Part shown: positions 8,909-17,595 of the stretch, one piece after another
Layout of the letters: every line of letters begins with the position of its first letter
Numbering within the stretch: position 1 is the first letter of the stretch
Assembly: GCA_035623075.1 (NCBI GenBank)
Contig: DASPUC010000043.1
Location: forward strand, 21,960 to 85,959
Direction of reading: 5' to 3'
Length of the DNA: 64,000 bases
Source of the DNA: Nitrospiraceae bacterium
GTDB taxonomy: Bacteria; Nitrospirota; Nitrospiria; Nitrospirales; Nitrospiraceae
Made by a program: the position numbers and the translations under genes
Notes under the pieces: model-generated
What the model was told of the DNA's origin: nothing
What the model saw: only the letters and a program-made list of their open reading frames with translations
The model's database searches: none

Positions 8909-9337
8909 TCACCCTCTTAGGAATCAGCGCGGATAAATTGCGCAGCATTGTACACAGATTGATGAGCAGAGTGAACCATCAGCAAAACAATATTGTGTTC
9001 GTTGTATGAAGTTGATGAGTGGTGAGAATTATGGGTGGGAGGAGCACGCACCTAACCGAGGACGATCAGGTACGGCGGAGATCGCGGGAGGACTTTAGGC
9101 TTCCCAGTACAAGCTGGTCCTGCACACCATCCTCAGCGCTCGATCCCCTGATGAACCATATTCCCTCGGGGCGTTTTCTCCTCCCACAAGCTCACGATAG
9201 CCCCCTACCTCGAGCGAGTCAAGCTTTCGTTGTTGTCGACTCTGGAGACTCCCCTTGTGGGAGCTTGACGAAGAGGCCTACAATTTGTCACAAGCAATCC
9301 GTCCGACGATCCGCCACCCTCACCAAGGAGGTACGTT
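8909..9337. other. 429-bp intergenic region between top6B and the GYD gene
   Basis: Divergent promoter region. No convincing open reading frame. It holds one perfect 10-bp inverted repeat, CTCCCACAAG at 9181-9190 and CTTGTGGGAG at 9254-9263, whose arms are separated by 63 bp; both arms are followed by a similar AGCT(C/T)(G)ACG stretch, so it is imperfectly extended. No sigma-70 promoter could be assigned with confidence. Confidence 0.5.
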
Positions 9338-9646
9338 ATGCCAACCTACGTCAGCCTCGTGAAATTCACCCAGCATGGCCTTCAAACTATGAAGGACAAG
9401 GGAATCGAGCGAGCCGAGATGGTGAAGGAAAACGCGCACGCGCTCGGCGGCAAGCTGGTCCAGGCCTACTACTGTCTCGGAGAGTATGACGTCGTCGCGG
9501 TCTGGGAATTTCCTGACAACAAAACAGCCATGAAGGCGGCTGTGTTGAACGCGGCGATCGGCCACATTCAGATTACGACTATGCCGGCAGTCGGTCGGGA
9601 CGAATGGAAAAAGCTTCTACAGGAGACTCTGGGGAAAAGACGATGA
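9338..9646 (+). CDS. GYD-domain protein
   Basis: 102 residues, preceded by AAGGAGG (Shine-Dalgarno) 7 nt before the ATG. The GYD family signature is visible as GEYDVVAVWEFPD (residues ~47-59), with the usual N-terminal TYVSLVKFT strand. GYD proteins are small cytoplasmic ferredoxin-like (dimeric alpha/beta) proteins of unknown function, common in soil and water bacteria. It stands alone, followed by a hairpin that may end transcription. Confidence 0.85.
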   Translation: MPTYVSLVKFTQHGLQTMKDKGIERAEMVKENAHALGGKLVQAYYCLGEYDVVAVWEFPDNKTAMKAAVLNAAIGHIQITTMPAVGRDEWKKLLQETLGKRR

Positions 9647-9669
9647 CACAGTGATGCAGAGCTTTCTCT

Positions 9670-9702
9670 TCGGCACGGGATTGCTCGTCGGTCCCGTGCC
9701 GA
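9670..9702. terminator. Inverted repeat between convergent genes
   Basis: A perfect 11-bp stem, TCGGCACGGGA (9670-9680) and TCCCGTGCCGA (9692-9702), with an 11-nt loop. It sits between the ends of the GYD gene and the convergent lipoprotein gene, a usual place for a bidirectional terminator, but neither side is followed by a convincing T tract. It may instead act as an mRNA 3'-end stabiliser. Confidence 0.5.
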
Positions 9703-9738
9703 GCTACACATGCCTAAACAAATGTGGAACCTGTTGCG

Positions 9739-10353
9739 CTAGCGAAGTTTGAGGACTTTCCCGTCAAGCTTCGTATCGGCGAGGAACCGTTCGAAGTTCC
9801 TGTCATAAAGGTCATTCAACAATTCTTCGGCGTCATCGGGATCAAACCAGAAGACGGTGTCGCTGCCAACCCCTGAGACGGTCTCGCGGACCTTACTGCC
9901 ATCGGCGGCGTTGTCCGCCTGAAGGACCATCTTGTTCCGCCCGGTCAGGGCAGTATGGGCAATCCCGCTCTTGGCATCGACGGCGACTTCGAGCAGTTTG
10001 CCCGTAATCGTAATGTCGGCCCCGGAGCCGCTGCTGGCGAACGCCGCTTGCCACCCTTTCTGCTTTAAGTAGTCTGCAAAAGCACGGGCACTCGCCTCTC
10101 CTACTGTGCCACTCGGCAAGGCGAAGGTGCTTTCCCCACCCCAGAGATGCTGACGAGTCCCGAGCTTCGACCGATCGATCCGGTCATCCTGGAATGGAAC
10201 AACAGCCACCTTTACGGCCGGGGCAGCCGGAGGCTTCGCTTCCGTAGCGGGCTTGGTGCTGATCTTCACGTCTATCTTCTCACCTTGAGCAGCACAGCCG
10301 CTGATGACGACAGAAGTAAGTACGCAGACGCCGATGAGTAAATTCCTCTTCAC
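9739..10353 (-). CDS. Outer-membrane lipoprotein of unknown function
   Basis: 204 residues. A lipoprotein signal peptide (LIGVCVLTSVVISGC, lipid-modified Cys at residue 21) is followed by an Ala/Pro/Lys linker. The mature domain begins VKVAVVPFQDDR, typical of lipoproteins that build a beta-alpha nucleotide-like fold related to YajG/GNA1162-type proteins, but I cannot name a family. It lies 57 nt downstream of pal on the same strand, so both may be co-transcribed and act in the outer membrane. Confidence 0.8.
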   Translation of the reverse strand: MKRNLLIGVCVLTSVVISGCAAQGEKIDVKISTKPATEAKPPAAPAVKVAVVPFQDDRIDRSKLGTRQHLWGGESTFALPSGTVGEASARAFADYLKQKGWQAAFASSGSGADITITGKLLEVAVDAKSGIAHTALTGRNKMVLQADNAADGSKVRETVSGVGSDTVFWFDPDDAEELLNDLYDRNFERFLADTKLDGKVLKLR

Positions 10354-10410
10354 GTGTTCCTCCTTGCGATAACGTGACAGGTATCCTCCGACTTGTTGGC
10401 AAGCTGACGG

Positions 10411-11025
10411 TCACTTTGCGACGAAATGTGCGCGTCGGTTCCGCTGATAACAACTTTCTGTTTGTTCATTACAGACCGGCCTGTTTTCTCCATAGCTGAT
10501 GATCTGCAACTGTGAACCGGTTGTGCCGAGATCTTCGAGATAGCGCTTCGCAGACCGCGCACGCTTTTCACCAAGGACCAGATTGTAGGCCTGTGTGCCC
10601 CGCTCATCGCAATGGCCCTCGATAAGCACGTTTTGGCCTTTATGCGCACGGATCCACCGCGCATTCTGCTCCATCGCCTGTACCCCGTCGGCTCGCACGG
10701 TAAACCGATCGTAATCGAAGAAGATGTCCTGTAGTTCGCTCCCCCCTGGTCCTCCTGCCATCCCGCCACCTCCAGGACCGCCACCGGGTACCCCTGCTTG
10801 CCCTTGACCGCCAGGAGTAGCGCGAGCAGCCTCCATCCCGCCCGGCGTCGCCGGTCCGCCCGCCGCGGCCGGTGTCGATGGCGCAGCCGCGATTGGCTCA
10901 GGTTTGATCCGTTCGGAAGCTGTGTCTCCGGACGAGGACGTGACTTTCTTGCCGCACCCGACGGCGAGCATGAGCGCTACAACGCTGAGAGATAGAACGG
11001 AGCTGATGTTTACCCATCGTTTCAC
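10411..11025 (-). CDS. pal: Peptidoglycan-associated lipoprotein Pal (OmpA-like)
   Basis: 204 residues. Lipoprotein signal with Cys at the LAVGC box, then a low-complexity Ala/Pro/Gly linker (residues ~45-95), then an OmpA-like peptidoglycan-binding domain: DIFFDYDRF, NVLIEGHCDERGT, LGEKRARSAKRYL. GHCDERG(T) with its conserved Asp and Arg binds meso-diaminopimelate of peptidoglycan. Pal anchors the outer membrane to the wall and partners with Tol proteins in other bacteria; no tol genes are visible here. The unusually long Gly-rich linker is a point of difference from the E. coli protein. Confidence 0.92.
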   Translation of the reverse strand: MKRWVNISSVLSLSVVALMLAVGCGKKVTSSSGDTASERIKPEPIAAAPSTPAAAGGPATPGGMEAARATPGGQGQAGVPGGGPGGGGMAGGPGGSELQDIFFDYDRFTVRADGVQAMEQNARWIRAHKGQNVLIEGHCDERGTQAYNLVLGEKRARSAKRYLEDLGTTGSQLQIISYGENRPVCNEQTESCYQRNRRAHFVAK

Positions 11026-11177
11026 AGGTTACCCTCCTTTTGCCGGCCCATTCGGCCGGACCCCAATGAAAATCGATGCTGGATGATGGAATACCCCTTT
11101 TGGACCGCGAAATCAACCCACTTTCTTTCAACGTGGGTGGGTTGCATCCCTGGCACGTTTTCGCTACGGTACGACCG

Positions 11178-12821
11178 ATGATTCTCCCCGGCATTTCTCG
11201 CACGCATGGGTTGTTGCTTGCCGGTGTCAGCGGAATTCTCCTTCCCTTCTGCTTTCCTAGGTTCGATTTCAGCCTGTTGCCTTGGATTGCGTTGATCCCC
11301 CTCCACTTCGCGATTGAGGGAAGGCGAAAATCCCAGGCCTTCTGGACCGGCTGGTTGGCTGGCACGATCGGCTTTACCGGCATTATGGCCTGGGTTGTGA
11401 CCGCGATGCACCTCTATGGCAAGGTACCTCTTGCGATCAGCTATGCCATTCTATTGTTGCTTGCCGCCTACCTGGGTCTCTACGTCGGCATCTACGGGGC
11501 AGGCCTGGTCTGGTTTCGCGGCCTCATCCCTCGATACGGTCTGTTCCTCGCACCATGTCTCTGGGTAAGCTTGGAGCTGCTGCGCACCCATTTACTCAGT
11601 GGATTACCGTGGGCATTACTCGGCTATTCGCAATATCGGCAGATTGACCTGATTCAGTTCGCCGACCATACCGGCGTCTACGGAGTTTCGTTCGTCATCG
11701 TGTTGGTAAATGTGGCACTCGCCGAACTGATGCTCTGGCTCATGCCGCTTTTTCGAGGATTTCGTCCTGCGGCCTTGCCCTGGGAACTCATGACCGCTGC
11801 TGCCCTACTTTTGATACTGGCATGGAGCTATGGACTCTGGCTGTCGACTGGTACGCCGTTATCCGACGTGGCCCGCACCTCGCTCTCGGTGGGGGTGGAG
11901 CAACCTAACATCGATCAGGCTGTGAAATGGGATACGGCTTATCGCGAGGAAACCCTCCGGCGATACGAAAATCTGATGGCCAGGCTGGATACTTCCTCTG
12001 ATCTCGTGGTCTGGCCGGAAGCCGCCACTCCGTTCCTGTTCGAACGGGAGCCGGAATATCAGCTGCGACTGATCGCACTGGCTGATCGGGCTCACGCCTC
12101 CCTGCTGTTTGGAAGCCCTGCGCTCCGGTACTACCCCGATCGACGTCCCTATCTCTTGAACAGCGCCTTTCTCCTGTCTCCCGAGGGTCACCTGGTCGGT
12201 CGATACGACAAGCAACACCTCGTGCCGTTCGGGGAATACATTCCCTTGAAATCGTCACTGTTGTTTTTTCTTGATAAGTTGGTCGAGGGGATCGGAGACT
12301 TTGAGCCGGGTCCCGGCCCGACGATTCTGTCGGTACACCCACAATCACGTTCGAGCGGGCCAACGAGTGAGACTTCGTCCGTTAAACCGGTGAAGTTTGG
12401 GGTGCTGATTTGCTACGAGGTAATTTTCCCAGACTTGGTCCGACGCCTGGCGGCGAATGGTGCCGAATTCTTTGTAACCATCACGAACGATGCGTGGTTC
12501 GGCGACTCGTCGGCGCCGGCGCAACATTTTTCCATGGTGGTCTTCCGGTCAGTGGAAAACCACTTGTCCTTTGCCCGTTCGGCGAATACCGGGATCTCGG
12601 GGTTCATCGATCCGTTCGGCCGTATCGTCGAAGCAACTCCCATCTTTACGGAACAGACGTTACAGGGGCGTCTTCAAACGTGGGCCCCCCGGACTTTTTA
12701 CAGCCGCCATGGCGATGTGTTTGCTTACGGCTGTGTTATACTCTGCGCGCTCGTGTGGCTGTACGGGATCTTTCGGGCAAAAGGCCCGGAGCACGGGACC
12801 GTGGCTGCCACACCGGTTTAA
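11178..12821 (+). CDS. lnt: Apolipoprotein N-acyltransferase
   Basis: 547 residues from ATG 11178; an upstream in-frame ATG at 11076 would add 34 polar residues before the first membrane segment and is less likely. The N-terminal half has several membrane helices. The C-terminal nitrilase-like periplasmic domain carries the catalytic triad: Glu in VVWPEAATPF, Lys in YDKQHLVPFGEY and Cys in GVLICYEVIFPD. Lnt adds the third acyl chain to lipoproteins at the periplasmic face of the inner membrane. It heads a plus-strand cluster that also encodes LolC/E and LolD, and lies divergent to pal. Confidence 0.95.
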   Translation: MILPGISRTHGLLLAGVSGILLPFCFPRFDFSLLPWIALIPLHFAIEGRRKSQAFWTGWLAGTIGFTGIMAWVVTAMHLYGKVPLAISYAILLLLAAYLGLYVGIYGAGLVWFRGLIPRYGLFLAPCLWVSLELLRTHLLSGLPWALLGYSQYRQIDLIQFADHTGVYGVSFVIVLVNVALAELMLWLMPLFRGFRPAALPWELMTAAALLLILAWSYGLWLSTGTPLSDVARTSLSVGVEQPNIDQAVKWDTAYREETLRRYENLMARLDTSSDLVVWPEAATPFLFEREPEYQLRLIALADRAHASLLFGSPALRYYPDRRPYLLNSAFLLSPEGHLVGRYDKQHLVPFGEYIPLKSSLLFFLDKLVEGIGDFEPGPGPTILSVHPQSRSSGPTSETSSVKPVKFGVLICYEVIFPDLVRRLAANGAEFFVTITNDAWFGDSSAPAQHFSMVVFRSVENHLSFARSANTGISGFIDPFGRIVEATPIFTEQTLQGRLQTWAPRTFYSRHGDVFAYGCVILCALVWLYGIFRAKGPEHGTVAATPV

Positions 12822-12838
12822 GGCGAAAGGATTCGTCC

Positions 12839-13982
12839 ATGCTGGATGAGATACGGCTTCGCATTCGAGCGGTCGGCGATCAAGTTTCGGAACTCCGGGG
12901 GCATCTTTGACCTCGCCCGCATGACGACCGAGCTCACCCAATTGGAAGGTCAAACCGCACAGCCGGAATTCTGGAGCAACGCCCAGGCCGCCGCTCGAAT
13001 CAGTCGCAAGAAGGCGGCACTCGAACGGGAGATCCAACAGTGGCGCGACATCGAGAGCAAATTGAGCGATCTCGGGGCGCTGCTGGAACTGGCCGAAGAA
13101 AGCGGCGATCCCTCGCTTGAACGAGAACTTGCCACCGAACTGAATCAGTTTGAACCAAGGCTGGCGTCCCTTCGTGTGGAATTGCTCCTCTCCGGCGAAT
13201 TGGACCCCAACAACGCGATCTTGGCCATTCATCCAGGCGCCGGTGGCACGGAATCACAAGACTGGGCACAGATGCTTCTTCGCATGTATGTGCGATGGGC
13301 CGAGCGTAAGAAGTTCAAAGTCGAAACCCTCGATCTGCTCTCCGGCGAAGAGGCGGGTGTGAAAAGTGTCACCCTCTCGATCACGGGACCCTATGCCTAT
13401 GGATATCTCAAAGCCGAGGCGGGCGTCCATCGGCTCGTACGGATATCACCGTTTGATGCGAATAAGAGGCGGCACACATCGTTCGCATCGGTATTTGTGT
13501 ACCCGGAAATCAATGAAGATGTCGACGTCGTGATCGAAGATAAGGACCTCAAGATCGATACGTTCCGGGCCGGCGGCGCCGGCGGCCAGAACGTCAATAA
13601 GGTTGAGACGGCGATCCGCATTACGCACCTCCCAACCGGCATCGTGGTCCAATGTCAGAACGAACGGTCCCAGCTCCAGAATCGCAACGGTGCGATGAAG
13701 ATCCTCAAAGCGCGTCTCTATGAACTGGAGCAGAAGAAAAAAGAAGCGGAGTTCAACGCCATTGTCGGAGAAAAGAAAGACATTGCCTGGGGAAGCCAGA
13801 TCCGGTCCTATGTATTTCAACCCTATCAGATGGTGAAGGATCACCGCACCGGTTACGAAGTGGGAAACGTGGCCTCGGTCATGGATGGCGATGTGGATGG
13901 GTTCATCGAGGCCTATTTGAAGATGAAGCTCACGAAAGGAAGCACTCAGCTGTCAGCCATCAGTGAACCCGACGACCTTTAA
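12839..13982 (+). CDS. prfB: Peptide chain release factor 2, programmed +1 frameshift
   Basis: The gene is read in two frames: 23 codons from ATG 12839 to CTT 12905-12907, then an in-frame TGA at 12908-12910, then a +1 shift so reading resumes at GAC 12909 and continues to 13982 (about 380 residues). The joined product reads ...[15 protein letters not shown]..., the expected RF2 N-terminus. The GGQ peptidyl-hydrolysis motif lies in [15 protein letters not shown]2 releases peptides at UGA and UAA. Ribosome binding site AAAGGA precedes the ATG. The C-terminus ([13 protein letters not shown]) is encoded partly by a short repeat also found beside trpG. Followed by lysS after 39 nt. Confidence 0.96.
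12897..12911 (+). promoter_or_regulatory. RF2 programmed frameshift site
   Basis: GGGGG (12897-12901), CAT spacer, slippery CTT, stop TGA and following C: CGGGGGCATCTTTGAC. This matches the known RF2 autoregulation element (internal Shine-Dalgarno three nt before CUU UGA C). When RF2 is scarce the ribosome pauses at UGA and shifts +1 to make more RF2. Confidence 0.96.
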
Positions 13983-14021
13983 ATACTGAAGGCTGATAGC
14001 GAAGACCCCTCTGCCATTTGT

Positions 14022-15503
14022 ATGGACGAACTCAACGAACAACGTCAGCAACGGATGAAGAAGCTCGGTCACTTACGCGAAGCTGGCGTTGCCCCCTACG
14101 GCACCAGGTTTGAAGTGAAGGACCGGGCCGGGCAACTCATCAGGCGGCATGGCGAGAAAACGAAAGAAGTATTGGAGCAAGAAAAGGTCTCGTGTACCGT
14201 GGCCGGTCGAGTCGTGGCCTTGCGGCGCTTCGGTAAAGCCGGCTTTGCAGTGTTGCAGGACGGATCCGATCGATTGCAAGTGTATCTGAAGAAGGATCAT
14301 TTATCGGAGCGGGCCTACACAATCTCTGAACAGCTCGATCTGGGAGATTGGATCGGCGTTACTGGCACGCTCTTTCGGACGAAAACCAATGAATTCACCG
14401 TGGAAGTTCATGAGCTCACATTTTTGAGCAAAGCCCTGCGACCACTGCCGGAGAAGTGGCACGGCTTGACCGACGTCGAGACTCGATATCGGCAACGCTA
14501 TGTGGATTTGATCGCCAATCCGGAGGTCCATGGAATTTTTGAGGTCCGCAGCAAAATCATCGCCGGGGTTCGGTCGTTCCTCGTCGAGCGAGGATTTCTC
14601 GAAGTTGAAACACCCATGATGCACCCGATTCCCGGTGGAGCGGCCGCCAAACCATTCGTCACCCATCACAATGCCCTCGGCGTCGATCTCTACCTTCGCA
14701 TTGCGCCGGAACTGTACTTGAAACGATTGATCGTCGGAGGGTTTCCGCGTGTCTTCGAAATCAATCGGAATTTTCGGAACGAGGGCATTTCGACGATCCA
14801 TAACCCAGAATTCACGATGCTCGAATTCTACGTCTCCTACGCGGATTATCAGGACCTGATCATTTTGACGGAAGAACTCATTGCTGCATTGGCCACGCAG
14901 ATCCTTGGTACGACCAAGATCGCGTATCAAGGAAAGGAAATCGACTTGGCGCCGCCCTGGCGGCGCTGGTCCTACCATCAAGCGGTTCTCGAGGTCAATG
15001 GATTGGATCCGTCGGTGCTCCTCGATAGGGAGAAGACCATCAGAGCTGCGGAACAGTTGAGTGTCCCGCTCGATCCGAAATGGCCCCTCTTCAACATCAT
15101 CAACGAGATCTTTGAAGAAACGGTCGAGCCGAACCTCGTTCAGCCGACCTTCATTACCGACTACCCGATTGAAATTTCTCCGCTAGCGAGACGGAAGGAT
15201 TCTAACCCGGCGCTCACGGATCGCTTCGAGCTGTACATCGCGGGACGTGAGATCGCCAACGCGTTTTCGGAGCTGAATGACCCGCTTGATCAACGGGAAC
15301 GATTCGAGGGACAAGCAGCGCAACGAGCGGCCGGAGACGAAGAGGCACATCGTGTCGATGAAGACTTCCTCCGTGCTCTCGAATATGGCATGCCGCCGAC
15401 GGCGGGCGAGGGGATCGGCATCGACCGCCTCATCATGCTGTTCACCGACCAGGCGTCCATTCGAGACGTCGTCCTTTTTCCTCAACTGAGGCCGGAGAAA
15501 TAG
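14022..15503 (+). CDS. lysS: Lysyl-tRNA synthetase, class II
   Basis: 493 residues, normal length. The N-terminal OB-fold anticodon-binding domain (VAGRVVALRRFGKAGFAVLQD) is followed by the class II catalytic core: motif 1 around FLEVETPMMHPIPGG, motif 2 FRNEGISTIHNPEFTMLE, motif 3 GEGIGIDRLIMLF. It charges tRNA-Lys with lysine in the cytoplasm. It follows prfB by 39 nt and precedes lolC/E by 6 nt, so all are probably in one transcript; the prfB-lysS order also occurs in E. coli. Confidence 0.97.
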   Translation: MDELNEQRQQRMKKLGHLREAGVAPYGTRFEVKDRAGQLIRRHGEKTKEVLEQEKVSCTVAGRVVALRRFGKAGFAVLQDGSDRLQVYLKKDHLSERAYTISEQLDLGDWIGVTGTLFRTKTNEFTVEVHELTFLSKALRPLPEKWHGLTDVETRYRQRYVDLIANPEVHGIFEVRSKIIAGVRSFLVERGFLEVETPMMHPIPGGAAAKPFVTHHNALGVDLYLRIAPELYLKRLIVGGFPRVFEINRNFRNEGISTIHNPEFTMLEFYVSYADYQDLIILTEELIAALATQILGTTKIAYQGKEIDLAPPWRRWSYHQAVLEVNGLDPSVLLDREKTIRAAEQLSVPLDPKWPLFNIINEIFEETVEPNLVQPTFITDYPIEISPLARRKDSNPALTDRFELYIAGREIANAFSELNDPLDQRERFEGQAAQRAAGDEEAHRVDEDFLRALEYGMPPTAGEGIGIDRLIMLFTDQASIRDVVLFPQLRPEK

Positions 15504-15509
15504 TTCCGC

Positions 15510-16790
15510 ATGCCTCTCCCCTACGAAATTTTCGTCGGCCTTCGTTACCTGCGCGCCAAACGGCGGAATCGAACCATCTCACTGAATACGTTTGTCTCAA
15601 TCGCCGGTATTACTCTCGGCGTTGCCGCTCTGATCGGAACCGTGGGCATTATGACCGGGTTCAAGGAAGATATTCAGGCCAAGATATTGGGCACCACCGC
15701 TCATATCATCGTGCAGGATCGGATGAAAGACGGGATGACTGATTACGACTCTGTCGCCGACAAGGTTCAGCAGGTCCCGGATGTGGTTGCAGCAACGCCG
15801 TTTGTGCTGAAACAGGTGCTACTGACGTCCCAGACCGGTGTGCAAGGGATTGTGATTCGCGGCATCGATCCGAAACGAGAAGGCAATGTAACCGAACTCG
15901 CGAAGAATCTTGCCGCAGGCACCTTGAATGACTTGCAGACGCCCATCAAGGTCAAACAGTCTCCCCCAGACGATCCGACCGGCCCTCCGGTCGAGACCGA
16001 AAAACCCGGCATCATTCTCGGGAAGGAGCTTGCGCTGCGACTGGGAGTCTTCATGGGTGATACGGTTAACGTCGTCTCTCCGCCTGCCGGTCCCATCAGT
16101 GCGATGGGAATGGTGCCAAAGATCAGAACGTTTGCAGTCGCAGGGATTTTCCAATCCGGCATGTATGAATACGACTCGTCGTTAGCCTATATCGACCTCG
16201 GTGAGGCGCAGAAGTTTTTTAACCTTGGTGCGACCGCCACGGGCGTTGAAATCAAGGTGACCGATGTGTTCCACGCCGCAGACATTGCCCGTTCGGTTGA
16301 ACAGTCGCTCGGATTTGCCTATGGGGCCAGAGACTGGATGCAAATGAACCGCAACTTATTTTCCGCATTGAAGCTCGAGAAAACGATGATGTTTTTGCTC
16401 TTAGTCCTGATCACCATCGTGGCTTCGTTCAATATCGTCAGCACCCTGACGATGATCGTAACGGAGAAGCAGAAGGAAATTGCCATCCTGAAAGCGATGG
16501 GCGCGACGAGCACCAGTATCCGCCGCATCTTCATGCTGAACGGCTTGATCATCGGTCTGACCGGTACGAGCATCGGAATTCCGCTTGGCTACGCGTTCCT
16601 CTGGCTGATTCAGACCTTTTGGACCTTCGACCCGACCGTTTATTATATTTCTCGCATTCCCGTTCATGTTCTGGCCTCTGACGTTCTGCTCGTTGCTGGG
16701 TCGGCCATCCTGATCAGCTTTTTCGCCACAGTCTTCCCCTCCCGCCAAGCTGCCAGGCTGGGACCGGCGGCGGCCCTGCGATATGAGTAA
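15510..16790 (+). CDS. LolC/LolE-family lipoprotein-releasing permease
   Basis: 426 residues. The architecture is that of LolC/E: cytoplasmic N-terminus (FVGLRYLRAKRRNRTISL), first membrane helix, a ~220-residue periplasmic domain, then three membrane helices (MMFLLLVLITIVASFNIV; a glycine-rich segment after LNGLIIGLTG; and a last helix near VLLVAGSAILISFF). It forms the membrane part of the LolCDE exporter that extracts lipoproteins for transfer to LolA. Only one permease gene is present, so the complex may be a homodimer as in the LolF/LolD type. The stop is 72 nt before the lolD start. Confidence 0.9.
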   Translation: MPLPYEIFVGLRYLRAKRRNRTISLNTFVSIAGITLGVAALIGTVGIMTGFKEDIQAKILGTTAHIIVQDRMKDGMTDYDSVADKVQQVPDVVAATPFVLKQVLLTSQTGVQGIVIRGIDPKREGNVTELAKNLAAGTLNDLQTPIKVKQSPPDDPTGPPVETEKPGIILGKELALRLGVFMGDTVNVVSPPAGPISAMGMVPKIRTFAVAGIFQSGMYEYDSSLAYIDLGEAQKFFNLGATATGVEIKVTDVFHAADIARSVEQSLGFAYGARDWMQMNRNLFSALKLEKTMMFLLLVLITIVASFNIVSTLTMIVTEKQKEIAILKAMGATSTSIRRIFMLNGLIIGLTGTSIGIPLGYAFLWLIQTFWTFDPTVYYISRIPVHVLASDVLLVAGSAILISFFATVFPSRQAARLGPAAALRYE

Positions 16791-16862
16791 CCAACTGAAC
16801 AGCCAGCCCCCAGCCGATTGCCATGATCGATGGCTGCAGGCCAGGCGCTGGTGGTCACGGTT

Positions 16863-17525
16863 ATGATCACGATCAACGACCTGTACAAAACCTTTAAGAT
16901 AGGCGAGCACGATTTGACCGTGCTTAACGGCATCAACCTGACAATCCGGCGAGGTGAGCTGCTTGCCATCATGGGTGCATCAGGAGCCGGAAAGAGTACC
17001 CTCCTGCACATCATCGGCATGTTGGAACGCCCCACACGAGGAACGGTAACGTTTGACGAACACAATTTGTTTCAGCTTTCTGAGTCAGCACAGGCGGAGT
17101 TTCGCAATAAGCGGATCGGGTTTGTGTTTCAGTTTCATCACCTGCTGCCGGAATTCACAGCTCTTGAGAACGCCTGCATGCCGGCTTTGATACAACGACG
17201 GTCACCGGCCGACGTCCAAGCTGATGCCGTAGCGTTGTTGACCGAGGTAGGATTGGGCGAACGTCTGTATCACAAACCCGGCGAATTGTCCGGCGGCGAA
17301 CAACAACGAGTCGCCGTCGCACGGGCCTTGATACAGAAACCGGACTTGGTGCTGGCCGACGAACCGACTGGCAATTTGGACACTCACACAGGGGAAGCCC
17401 TCTTTGCGTTGATGCGAGATCTCAATAAATCGCGTGGAACCACGTTCGTCATCGTGACCCACAACGAAAAGCTTTCCGCCCAGTCCGATCGTATCGTATA
17501 CATGCAGGACGGTCAGATCGTCTAA
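16863..17525 (+). CDS. lolD: Lipoprotein-releasing ABC transporter ATPase LolD
   Basis: 220 residues from ATG 16863; an ATG at 16830 would add 11 residues with no homology-like sequence. Walker [11 protein letters not shown]-loop region [18 protein letters not shown] signature [15 protein letters not shown], Walker [13 protein letters not shown] and the H-switch VIVTHNEKL are all present. The [10 protein letters not shown] stretch and membership in the MacB/LolD subfamily, with a LolC/E gene next door, support LolD rather than a generic exporter ATPase. Confidence 0.92.
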   Translation: MITINDLYKTFKIGEHDLTVLNGINLTIRRGELLAIMGASGAGKSTLLHIIGMLERPTRGTVTFDEHNLFQLSESAQAEFRNKRIGFVFQFHHLLPEFTALENACMPALIQRRSPADVQADAVALLTEVGLGERLYHKPGELSGGEQQRVAVARALIQKPDLVLADEPTGNLDTHTGEALFALMRDLNKSRGTTFVIVTHNEKLSAQSDRIVYMQDGQIV

Positions 17526-17595
17526 CTCTTGACGGTACTCGATCCCTCCAATAGACTCAGCAAAAGACCCGATCCTTCAGGGAGGACGTTTTTTC

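Noticed and set aside
14301..14981. Long antisense frame inside lysS
   Set aside because: No ribosome binding site and no domain pattern; a mirror of the real coding strand's codon bias.
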